From: UBA3951 sp050952125
GTDB taxonomy: Bacteria; Bacillota; Sulfobacillia; Fermentithermobacillales; Fermentithermobacillaceae
Assembly: GCA_050952125.1 (NCBI GenBank)
Contig: JBMNKK010000003.1
Location: 806,001-870,000, forward strand
Length of the DNA: 64,000 nucleotides
Reading direction: 5' to 3'
Part shown: positions 24,366 to 31,820 of the stretch, piece by piece
How the letters are laid out: each line of letters starts with the position of its first letter
How positions within the stretch are numbered: position 1 is the first letter of the stretch
Program-made: the position numbers and the translations under genes
Notes under the pieces: model-generated
What the model saw: only the letters and a program-made list of their open reading frames with translations
The model's database searches: none
Told to the model about the DNA's origin: nothing

Positions 24366-25327
24366 TTGAGTCCTCTCCTTAAGCCTGACAGATCCCAAGC
24401 CAACATCCCGGCCCCTACCACCGGCCTATACCTAGGCGCCACAACGCGAGCACGAGGCAGCCTCGCGGCGATCTCATCTCTGAACGCCCGCAGGATCAGC
24501 TCCCCGCCGCTGAATACACCGCCTGCATAGGAGATTGTCCCGCCTTCTTCATCCAGCTCCTTGAGTGCCGCGACGGCAAGGCTCGCGAGGCTCCTGCCGG
24601 CTTCCGTGACAATCCGGCGCGCCACCTCATCTCCACGTTCCGCTTCAGAAAACACAAGCGGACACATCGCAGCGACATCCTCGACAGGTATGTCCTCTGC
24701 GTAGACCTTCCCGGGCACCCGGCGGACATTCTCTACTCCAAAGAAGCGCCTTGTCTCCTCGACAAGCGAGGTCGCCGGCCCGAGGCCCTCGCTTGATTGC
24801 AGAGAAGCTCGTATGGCGTCGCAAGCTATTCTGAACCCGCTGCCCTCGTCACCGAACAGGTAGCCGAAGCCGCCCTTCCGGACTTCTTTCCCGCCCTTGC
24901 GCCCATACGCAACCGAACCGGTACCGCCGATGACCACCGCACCGTCATGACCTGCCAACGCCCCTGCCCAAGCAGCAACCGCATCGCTGTCGATAGCGAT
25001 TCGGGTATGCCCCGGTGCAGAACCGGAACGCTCTAGAACGCGGCTGAGGATCGCTGACGCCGCTTGCCTCTTGCCGGGTATGTTCACACCCGTAAGCCCG
25101 AGGCCGACTCCGTCCAAACGCAACTCCGGATGCTTTGCGAGGATTGTCAAAAGCGGCATGACGGCCGCATCTAGTGACTTCTCCAACCGTTCCACTGCAT
25201 CGGGTGCTGAAAAGTGGTCGGCGGGCCCTCCGAAACCTTCGGCTATGACCTCCATACTCTCGTCGATAAGAGCCGCTTTGGTGCTTGAGGCGCCGCCGTC
25301 AATGCCTATAACGCATCCTGTCTTCAT
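24362..25327 (-). CDS. N-acetylglucosamine kinase-like protein (BadF/BadG/BcrA/BcrD family)
   Basis: A 321-aa ASKHA-fold kinase with the phosphate-1 loop GIDGGASSTKA, the phosphate-2 loop VIGGTGSVAYG, GYLFGDEGSGF and the adenosine motif YAGGVFSGGELIL. This is the layout of N-acetylglucosamine / MurNAc-type kinases. The start ATG 25327 follows GGGGGA. First gene of an operon with nanE and an amidohydrolase, which points to phosphorylation of an amino sugar from peptidoglycan or sialic acid breakdown. The substrate could be GlcNAc, MurNAc or ManNAc. Confidence 0.85.
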   Translation of the reverse strand: MKTGCVIGIDGGASSTKAALIDESMEVIAEGFGGPADHFSAPDAVERLEKSLDAAVMPLLTILAKHPELRLDGVGLGLTGVNIPGKRQAASAILSRVLERSGSAPGHTRIAIDSDAVAAWAGALAGHDGAVVIGGTGSVAYGRKGGKEVRKGGFGYLFGDEGSGFRIACDAIRASLQSSEGLGPATSLVEETRRFFGVENVRRVPGKVYAEDIPVEDVAAMCPLVFSEAERGDEVARRIVTEAGRSLASLAVAALKELDEEGGTISYAGGVFSGGELILRAFRDEIAARLPRARVVAPRYRPVVGAGMLAWDLSGLRRGLK

Positions 25328-25394
25328 GGCCGGTTCCCCCAGTCTGCCGCAGCGAATCTGCGGTATCACTTGCCAACGTCTTCCATGTCGATGT

Positions 25395-25412
25395 ATATCA
25401 TTTTCGTGATAT
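25395..25412. promoter_or_regulatory. Possible operator between divergent genes
   Basis: ATATCA and TGATAT form a perfect 6-bp inverted repeat around TTTTCG, midway between the amino-sugar operon start (25327) and the divergent gene at 25448. Its place suits a repressor site. No regulator gene lies beside it. Confidence 0.3.
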
Positions 25413-25447
25413 GAGGTATCCAACCCTACCTAGGGGAGGACGGTCCT

Positions 25448-26449
25448 GTGACATGGGACGCCCATCCAAATAGAGCCGTATTCAATCTGTACGCAGCGCT
25501 GTTAGCCTCAGGCTACGACCTGACATCGGTGGAGGCTGACGACCCGATTGCGGCTATCATCGAACAGATCCGGTCACACCGCTGGGATCCCGAGTCAGTC
25601 TCATACTTCCGTGAAGCGCGCATTGAGGGGCAGGGCGTCAATCCTTACTGGCCGAGAGCGGCGATGTTGTTGAACGCTTCGTTTCACCTTAGAGAGAGCG
25701 CAGCTCCGGGTTTTGAAGCGCCGGATGAGGTGATTAACGCCATCACCCGGTTCCCAACAGAAGTGTCACATAAGGATGCCGGCACTTTGGCGTGGATTGG
25801 CAGATTTCCGGAGATGCAGCGCCGCTTCGCATCCGATCCTCTGCTCGGTGACCTCTGGGATCATTTCCGGGGCATAATGAACGGCGACCGCATAGGACAC
25901 TTCCAAAAGGCCGGAGAAGATGCGGTGAGGATGGTCGTAGAAGGTCTGAACGCCCACATAGAAGAACTACCGCACCTCGTCGTAGTGCCGAATCCCCTGC
26001 AGGCGCCCCAAGTAGCGGACTTCGTCCGGAAAAAGGACCGTCTGTACGCCGTCGTAGCCATTGCGCGTCCTCTATCGATTGCCCATGAACTGCTGCACAG
26101 CGTGTTCGAAAAAGCACTTGCCAGGGAGAGCGCACTGATAGCCGGTTACCGCCACCTCTTTACGCCGGACGTCGTCACAGCGATGCAGCGGTATCAGTAC
26201 GCCTGGGACTCCGGCGGCGAATCTTGGCTCCGAGTCTTTGAAGAATCCCTGGTGAGAGCCGCGACGATCTGGATAGGCTGCAAAGACGACACCTTGAAGG
26301 CCTGCGAGGAGGCGGATGCCGAGTCTCGTCAAGGATTTGTCTATGTGCCCGCCATACTGAAGATGTTCGAGGAGAAGTGGCGTGGCCCGCACGCTCTGAA
26401 GCAGTTTATCCGGGACTGCCTGGAAATGATGTCACACCATATTCGGTGA
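25448..26449 (+). CDS. Putative gluzincin-type metallopeptidase, uncharacterised
   Basis: A 333-aa soluble protein with no signal peptide. Residues 213-217 read HELLH, an HExxH zinc motif set in a hydrophobic helix (RPLSIAHELLHSVFEKAL). A second helix containing FEESLVRA (about 264-271) offers Glu265/266 as third zinc ligand, as in gluzincins. The N-terminal 180 residues are helical, and a VVPNPLQAP strand precedes the zinc helix. GGGGAGG lies eight bases before the GTG start. I know of no characterised member, so the substrate is unknown. It is convergent with the zinc-ribbon gene, the stops being two bases apart. Confidence 0.65.
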   Translation: MTWDAHPNRAVFNLYAALLASGYDLTSVEADDPIAAIIEQIRSHRWDPESVSYFREARIEGQGVNPYWPRAAMLLNASFHLRESAAPGFEAPDEVINAITRFPTEVSHKDAGTLAWIGRFPEMQRRFASDPLLGDLWDHFRGIMNGDRIGHFQKAGEDAVRMVVEGLNAHIEELPHLVVVPNPLQAPQVADFVRKKDRLYAVVAIARPLSIAHELLHSVFEKALARESALIAGYRHLFTPDVVTAMQRYQYAWDSGGESWLRVFEESLVRAATIWIGCKDDTLKACEEADAESRQGFVYVPAILKMFEEKWRGPHALKQFIRDCLEMMSHHIR

Positions 26450-26450
26450 G

Positions 26451-26948
26451 TTACTCTTCCAATTCTCTACCGCAGTCCGGGCAGAACCGGTAATGCGAAG
26501 CAACCTTCATTCCGCAATACGGGCAGAACTGCTTCCGGCGACCGTGGGGAGTTCCAGCCGAATCAGATGCGTCCGGACCCGCACCACCCGATACTTCCTC
26601 GGCCACGTACCGTTCTTCAGCACTGCCGGCTTGTGCGGCCCCCGGCGACCCAGCGTAGATCTCATTCAGCGGGTCAGCCTCTGAATCTGAGTCGGTGATG
26701 TCAACCATGGAATACCGGTTCTTTGCAGTCGCGTTTCTAAAGCTGTAGACGGCGTTTGCGACTCCGCACAGGGTGAACAGGATGCCGAAGAGAGGAAACA
26801 GGCTTGCCGGCCCGCCGATCCCGCCGGTCATCTGGAAAGCCATCGCCGTCCAGATAATGCCGAAAACGATCATAGTGACGGATCCTAGCCCGCCCATGAA
26901 TGAAGGACCGCGGCCGGGCTTCACGCTTGTGTATCTTCGCCTCTGCAC
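26451..26948 (-). CDS. Zinc-ribbon membrane protein, unknown
   Basis: A 165-aa protein with two adjacent membrane helices (about 20-40 and 47-68), a long acidic, Gly/Ala/Ser-rich linker and a C-terminal double-cysteine zinc ribbon (CPYCGMKV, then CPDCGREL). The zinc ribbon should face the cytoplasm. The GTG start follows GAGGT. Such proteins are common in Bacillota and have no assigned role. It is transcribed alone. Confidence 0.7.
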   Translation of the reverse strand: MQRRRYTSVKPGRGPSFMGGLGSVTMIVFGIIWTAMAFQMTGGIGGPASLFPLFGILFTLCGVANAVYSFRNATAKNRYSMVDITDSDSEADPLNEIYAGSPGAAQAGSAEERYVAEEVSGGAGPDASDSAGTPHGRRKQFCPYCGMKVASHYRFCPDCGRELEE

Positions 26949-27242
26949 CTTAACGTCACCTCTTTAGCAATAGACAGCAGCAAAGCGATTCTATCATTAC
27001 TACGCTGATATCTCTCAGGCGTTTCCGCTCTGCCTAGCCTTGGCGCAACATCCGATATCAGCGACTGCCACATGCCCAGTTTTCTCCTTCACTAGAGGAT
27101 GTTGCCATGCCCCGCACGAATAGTGAGATTACCATCCCAAAGAGGAGGCGCTGAAAAGGATGATGAGTCATTTACCTCCTTCAGCGTGTGCACCGCCACG
27201 GTCGGCTCCTGTGAAAAAACCCACTTCGGCGGTTCGGAGATA

Positions 27243-27689
27243 GTGGTTGGGCGGCTGCCGGAAGCCCCGGCACTCTGCTTTCTCGCTGCTCACCTTGTTA
27301 TCGCGGTGATAACCGACCTCCGAACGAGGCGAATCCCTAACCGCCTTGTCATGTCTTTGGCAGCGGGCGGCCTCTTTGCAGCCTCGATATCGGGCTCCAG
27401 GGTTGTAGTAGAGAGGTTGCTGGGAGGCCTCGCGGGCATGGCAGTGTTTACCCTCATAGCTGCATGTGTCAAGGGTGCCGTTGGAGGCGGCGACATCAAA
27501 CTAATGGCCGCCGCCGGCCTCTACCTCGGCCCCTGCCTGGTGCTGAGGGCCATGGCATGGACTTTCATCGCAGGAGGTGTAATCAGCCTCACAATGCTGG
27601 GCATCAGGAAGACAACGCTTCGCGGCGCCGTCCCATATGCCCCTGCCATAGCCATCGGAGTGTTGGCCGCCATCGCGACAGCGATCTAG
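27243..27689 (+). CDS. Prepilin peptidase (type IV leader peptidase, A24 family)
   Basis: From GTG 27243 the protein has 148 aa and about five membrane helices. The two catalytic aspartates are Asp25 in ITDLRTRRIPN and Asp84 in the GxGD-type motif VGGGDIKLM. The N-terminal methylase domain of PilD is absent, as in short CpaA/TadV-like enzymes. The frame is open to ATG 27099, but that extra region is polar and cysteine-rich and does not look like the family. GTG 27243 puts the catalytic helix at the usual distance. It cleaves prepilin leaders. No pilin genes are in the window. Confidence 0.82.
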   Translation: MVGRLPEAPALCFLAAHLVIAVITDLRTRRIPNRLVMSLAAGGLFAASISGSRVVVERLLGGLAGMAVFTLIAACVKGAVGGGDIKLMAAAGLYLGPCLVLRAMAWTFIAGGVISLTMLGIRKTTLRGAVPYAPAIAIGVLAAIATAI

Positions 27690-27693
27690 CCCA

Positions 27694-27804
27694 CTATTCA
27701 CCCCTAACCATGAGCCTAATGACCCCGTAAAGGATAGTCATGACGGCAAAAACCGTTGTCATCGAGATAGCCGTTATGTTCAACGTCTGTGTAAACGCGT
27801 CCAT
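27694..27804 (-). CDS. Small gamma-like subunit of a sodium-pumping decarboxylase
   Basis: A 36-codon gene just after the beta subunit, with GGGGGAT before its ATG. The product MDAFTQTLNITAISMTTVFA continues with a single membrane helix and a basic end, the pattern of OadG/MmdD-type subunits reduced to their membrane anchor. The usual C-terminal zinc or Pro-rich tail is missing. The gene lies 28 bp after the beta gene on the same strand. Length and position are the evidence, and similarity over so few residues is modest. Confidence 0.6.
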   Translation of the reverse strand: MDAFTQTLNITAISMTTVFAVMTILYGVIRLMVRGE

Positions 27805-27832
27805 CGATATCCCCCTTAATCTGCCACGGGAC

Positions 27833-28936
27833 CTAAGCAACAAGTGCCAAGATCATTGCACCCGCAATAATAGATGCGATCTGACCGGCAACGTTTGCAG
27901 ACACTGCCTGCATCAACAGGAAGTTGCCCGGGTCCTCCTGCTGAGCCATCCTGTGGATCACCCTTGCCGACATCGGGAACGCAGATAGGCCGCACGCGCC
28001 CACCATCGGGTTAACCTTGCGCTTCAGAACCAGATTCATGATCTTGGCAAAGATGACTCCGCCTGCTGTATCCAGAACGAACGCAACGAGACCCATGGCG
28101 ATGATCAGGATCGTCGTGGGGTGCAGGAACTCAGAGGCCGTCATCGTTGAACCGATCGTGATTCCGAGAAGCAGCGAAACGAGGTTTGCGAGTTCGTTCT
28201 GAGCCGTCTTGGAAAGCCTTTCTACGACGCCCGACTCACGCAGCAAGTTGCCGAACATGAGGCTGCCGACCAGAGCAAGGCTTTCGGGAGTGATAAGTCC
28301 CGCTATTATCGTGATGATTATCGGGAAGAGGATGCGCATGGTCTTCGTGATCTTCTTGGATCTCACCGGCTCCATACGTATCTTCCGCTCATCGGACGTC
28401 GTGAGAGCCCTTACCACCGGCGGCTGGATGATCGGTACGAGCGACATGTAGGAGTATGCGGCTACCGATATTGGAGCCAAGAGGCGCGGCGCCAGATTGG
28501 TCGCGACGTATATGGATGTCGGACCGTCTGCGGTGCCGATGATGCCTATGGCGGCCGCTTCTTTCAACGGGAATTTCAGCAATACGGCGAGCGCCATTGT
28601 AAGGAAGATCCCGAGCTGTGCGGCAGCCCCGAAGAACAACATTGAAGGCTGCTCAAAGAGCGGACCGAAATCAACCATGGCTCCTATCCCTATGAAAATA
28701 AGGATCGGGAACAGCTCGGTTATTATGCCGGCTTCGTAGAGAATCGTCAGAAACCCATGGGGGCCCACTGCCGACGACCCCGGTATGTTGGCTAGAATGG
28801 CTCCGAAACCGATAGGCAACAGCAGCACCGGCTCATACTCCTTTACAATTGCCAGGTAGATGAGCGCTCCACCGATCACAAGCATGAGTCCTTCTCGCCA
28901 GGTCATGTTGACAAGCCCGCTGAAAAGCGCGTCCAT
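27833..28936 (-). CDS. Sodium-ion-translocating decarboxylase, beta subunit
   Basis: A 367-aa polytopic protein of the OadB/MmdB/GcdB family. Marks are LLPIGFGAILANIP, the re-entrant loop region GIGAMVDFGPLF, GIIGTADGPTSIY, PIIQPP, SLMFGNLLRESGVV and the end block NPMVGACGLSAFPMSARV. It couples decarboxylation of a carboxybiotin to outward sodium pumping. No alpha (carboxyltransferase) or biotin carrier gene lies nearby. The substrate (oxaloacetate, methylmalonyl-CoA or glutaconyl-CoA) therefore stays open. It follows pyk by 47 bp on the same strand. Confidence 0.93.
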   Translation of the reverse strand: MDALFSGLVNMTWREGLMLVIGGALIYLAIVKEYEPVLLLPIGFGAILANIPGSSAVGPHGFLTILYEAGIITELFPILIFIGIGAMVDFGPLFEQPSMLFFGAAAQLGIFLTMALAVLLKFPLKEAAAIGIIGTADGPTSIYVATNLAPRLLAPISVAAYSYMSLVPIIQPPVVRALTTSDERKIRMEPVRSKKITKTMRILFPIIITIIAGLITPESLALVGSLMFGNLLRESGVVERLSKTAQNELANLVSLLLGITIGSTMTASEFLHPTTILIIAMGLVAFVLDTAGGVIFAKIMNLVLKRKVNPMVGACGLSAFPMSARVIHRMAQQEDPGNFLLMQAVSANVAGQIASIIAGAMILALVA

Positions 28937-28983
28937 TCTTCCGGTCCTCCCTGTTTATCCCTATGCCATCGTGAGAATCCCCG

Positions 28984-30390
28984 TCAGTTGCCCGCCGAGC
29001 GAATCTCCATGGCATTCGTCGTGCCGGCTATCCCTTTGGGAACGCCTTTGGTTATCACGCAGAGGTCTCCCGCTGTTACCAGCCTCTTAGCCATAAGGGC
29101 TTGGAGAGAAGCCTCTGAAACATCCTCTTCTTGGCCTGAAGCGATTTGGGGGCACACCGTCGCTTCCACACCCCACGTCAGCGAGAGCCAGCCCGCAGTC
29201 TCGTCATGGGGAGTCACGGCGTAGACCGGCATCTTCGGCCTAAACCTGGCCACCATACGCGCCGTATGGCCCGACTCGGTAGGCGTCACAATCGCTGCGG
29301 CGCCCAGTTCATCGGCAGCAGCAATCACAGAGCGTGAAACCGCCTGAGTCACGTCAGACACCGAACCCCTTATGAGTTTCGGTATGAAGAGGCTTGGGTT
29401 AAGACTGGCCTCGGTTCGCGTGGCAATCCTGGCCATGAACCCAACTGCTTCCACAGGGTACTTTCCCGCCGCCGTCTCCGCAGAAAGCATCACGGCATCT
29501 GTGCCATCCAGGATAGCGTTGGCTACGTCAGAAGCCTCTGCCCTGGTCGGCCGCGGGTGTTCCACCATCGACTCCAGCATCTGGGTAGCCGTAATAACCG
29601 GTTTCCCCACACTCAGCGCCTGAGCGATCATGGATTTCTGTAAGAGCGGGATCTCTTCGGGCGGGAACTCAACTCCCAGGTCGCCGCGGGCGATCATCAG
29701 GCCATCTGCTTCTTCCAGGATTTCAGAAAGTGCCTGAACACCCTGGCAGGACTCTATCTTGGCTATGATTTTGGCCCGGGAACCGGCCTCCACAAGCACC
29801 CTTCGTATGTCCAGTACATCCTGCCGGGATCGCACGAACGAAGCCGCCACAAAGTCGACTCCTAACCGGGCGCCGTACAGAAGATCGTCCCGGTCCTTAG
29901 AGTCCAGCATGGGGATATCTAGCTGGGCACCGGGAATGGAGATCCTCTTTCGATCCTTGATGATCCCGCTGTTCAGGACGACACAGGCAACCTCATCCCG
30001 AGAGACATCCTTCACTTCCAGGCCGATGTTTCCATCATCCAGCAATACCGTTGAACCGCGCCTGACAAGATCCGGAAAGCCGGGATATGACACAGACGCG
30101 CCCTGAGAGTTCCCCATCCGCTCGCCCGTGTAAAGAACAAAAGCCTCGCCCTTCGCGAGCGAAGCCTTTCCTCCCTGAAAAAGCCCCAGACGTATCTCGG
30201 GACCTTTGGTATCGAGCATTATGCCAACTCGTTTGCCTACCTCTTGTGCCGCCTTACGAACCCTGCCAATCCTTCTTCCGTGCTCGTCATGGCTTCCATG
30301 GGAGAAGTTGAACCGGGCTACGTCCATGCCCGCCGTTATTAGGCGCTTGAGCGTCTCAGGATGCTCGGAAGCAGGACCCACCGTACACAC
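28984..30390 (-). CDS. pyk: Pyruvate kinase (5' end out of frame with its start)
   Basis: Makes pyruvate and ATP from phosphoenolpyruvate and ADP. All core motifs are present: FNFSHGSHDEH, MLDTKGPEIR, IIAKIESCQG, IARGDLGVE, ATQMLESM and the C-terminal allosteric domain. Length fits the short form without a PEP-utiliser domain. The GTG at 30390 starts the protein at MCTVGPAS, inside the conserved first strand. Codons just upstream in the same frame spell TRRTKI (30408-30391), as in normal pyruvate kinases, but no start codon precedes them. An ATG at 30412-30410 behind GGAG is out of frame by one base. An extra A there, or a real frameshift, is suspected. The pfkA-pyk order is typical of Bacillota. 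Confidence 0.92.
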   Translation of the reverse strand: MCTVGPASEHPETLKRLITAGMDVARFNFSHGSHDEHGRRIGRVRKAAQEVGKRVGIMLDTKGPEIRLGLFQGGKASLAKGEAFVLYTGERMGNSQGASVSYPGFPDLVRRGSTVLLDDGNIGLEVKDVSRDEVACVVLNSGIIKDRKRISIPGAQLDIPMLDSKDRDDLLYGARLGVDFVAASFVRSRQDVLDIRRVLVEAGSRAKIIAKIESCQGVQALSEILEEADGLMIARGDLGVEFPPEEIPLLQKSMIAQALSVGKPVITATQMLESMVEHPRPTRAEASDVANAILDGTDAVMLSAETAAGKYPVEAVGFMARIATRTEASLNPSLFIPKLIRGSVSDVTQAVSRSVIAAADELGAAAIVTPTESGHTARMVARFRPKMPVYAVTPHDETAGWLSLTWGVEATVCPQIASGQEEDVSEASLQALMAKRLVTAGDLCVITKGVPKGIAGTTNAMEIRSAGN

Positions 30391-30528
30391 AATCTTTGTT
30401 CTACGCGTTCATCTCACTCCAATCGCCCGGAGAACCGGACCTGAAAAACGACCAATTCCCCTCCCAGATTTGAATATTCTACGTCACACCTCCTTTTCCT
30501 TCTGGGATTTTGCTTTTTAAGCATGGAA

Positions 30529-30554
30529 AAAGACAACCCAAAAGGGTTGTCTTT
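30529..30554 (-). terminator. Rho-independent terminator after pfkA
   Basis: An 11-bp perfect stem (30529-30539 with 30544-30554) closes a 4-nt loop. On the minus strand it is followed by TTTTT-CC with the last stem bases also T. It lies 40 bp after the pfkA stop and separates dnaE-pfkA from pyk. Confidence 0.85.
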
Positions 30555-30593
30555 CTTTTTCGGAGTAAATCTGTCTTCTCTCGGTGTGTGACT

Positions 30594-31550
30594 CTATCGC
30601 GCCAAGTCCTGAGCCAGGTTGTACAGATCCAGGTCAAGCTCTCGTTTTACAGCCAGCACTTCAGGAGTCGGAGTGGCAATCAGCCGTGTGCCGCTGACCC
30701 CGACCATCAGGTTAGACTGCCCCTTAAGCAGCAGATCGACTGCCTTGGCTCCCATCCTGGAAGCCAACAACCTGTCGAACGCCGTCGGTGTCCCGCCGCG
30801 CTGAACGTGGCCCAACACTGTTACCCTCAGCTCCATGCCGAGGCACATCTCTATCTGTTTTGCCACGTCAAATCCGCTGGCCGCTCCCTCGGCAACCACA
30901 ATGATGCTGTGGACTTTCCCCCGGGCCAATCCTCGCTTCAGTTTGTCGCATATCTCCTCGATATTGACCGGAAGCTCAGGTATGAGGATGCTCTCGGCAC
31001 CTCCGGCAACGCCTACGGCCAAAGCGAGGTGCCCCTCGTGCCTGCCCATGGTTTCCACTACGAAGACGCGCTCGTGAGAAGTGGCCGTGTCCCGGAGCCG
31101 GTTCACGGCTTCAACGCCGGTATTGACCGCAGTGTCGAACCCTATCGTGTAGTCGGTGTAGGCCAGATCGTTGTCGATTGTGCCGGGAATCCCAATAGCC
31201 TTGACTCCGCGATTACAGAGCTCCACCATTCCGCGGAGGCTCCCGTCGCCGCCAATCACGACCAGCCCTGTAAGGCCCGCCCCTCTTACCCTGGCCGCCG
31301 CCAAGTCTTGACCCTCGGGCAGCCTGAAACGGTCTGAGCGGGCAGTGTGAAGGATAGTGCCGCCTCGATGGATGGTGTCTCCCACAGAGCTAACTGCCAT
31401 CGGGAAGATGTCGCCGTCGAGCAAGCCGTCAAATCCACGCCGGATGCCGTAGACGTCGACACCGGCCGAGACTCCGCGCCGAACTACCGCCCTGATGGCG
31501 GCGTTCATGCCCGGCGCGTCTCCGCCGCTGGTAAGAACGCCAATCTTCAT
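30594..31550 (-). CDS. pfkA: ATP-dependent 6-phosphofructokinase
   Basis: A 318-aa PfkA, the usual bacterial length. Seen are the nucleotide loop TSGGDAPGMNAAIR, VIGGDGSLRG, the catalytic block GTIDNDL, ETMGRHEGHLAL and HVQRGGTPTAFDR. Gly in GGDGS points to ATP rather than pyrophosphate as donor. It phosphorylates fructose 6-phosphate in glycolysis. Its ATG lies one base after the stop of the small gene upstream, and it is cotranscribed with dnaE. A strong terminator follows. Confidence 0.95.
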   Translation of the reverse strand: MKIGVLTSGGDAPGMNAAIRAVVRRGVSAGVDVYGIRRGFDGLLDGDIFPMAVSSVGDTIHRGGTILHTARSDRFRLPEGQDLAAARVRGAGLTGLVVIGGDGSLRGMVELCNRGVKAIGIPGTIDNDLAYTDYTIGFDTAVNTGVEAVNRLRDTATSHERVFVVETMGRHEGHLALAVGVAGGAESILIPELPVNIEEICDKLKRGLARGKVHSIIVVAEGAASGFDVAKQIEMCLGMELRVTVLGHVQRGGTPTAFDRLLASRMGAKAVDLLLKGQSNLMVGVSGTRLIATPTPEVLAVKRELDLDLYNLAQDLAR

Positions 31551-31551
31551 G

Positions 31552-31773
31552 CTACGCCCTTACAGTACCCATCAGCTGCATGATGATGGAGTGCGCCTCT
31601 GCTACCTCAAGCTCGGGAACCAACAGCTCAACATGCTTTGCCAGCTTGTCGTTCTCGCAGCCGCAGGTACGAAGCATCACTAGGAGTCCGTCGCTCGTAA
31701 GCCTATCCTTAATCCGTTCTGCTTCATTCCAGCCTGAAGCGACGTACACAACTTTCCACACAGGCAGGCCCAT
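31552..31773 (-). CDS. Small DUF2007-like protein
   Basis: A 73-aa protein between dnaE and pfkA. The pattern WKVVYVASGWNEAERIKDRL followed by a short beta strand and a late helix resembles the DUF2007 / putative signal-transducing protein fold (a ferredoxin-like half seen in many Bacillota). It ends with its stop one base before the pfkA ATG, so it is surely translated in the operon. Role unknown. A product of this kind next to pfkA is conserved in some related genomes as far as I recall. Confidence 0.6.
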   Translation of the reverse strand: MGLPVWKVVYVASGWNEAERIKDRLTSDGLLVMLRTCGCENDKLAKHVELLVPELEVAEAHSIIMQLMGTVRA

Positions 31774-31820
31774 GTGCCCCCAAGGGTGGGACTGTGGGCT
31801 TCCCTCCTCCCTTTTCGGCT

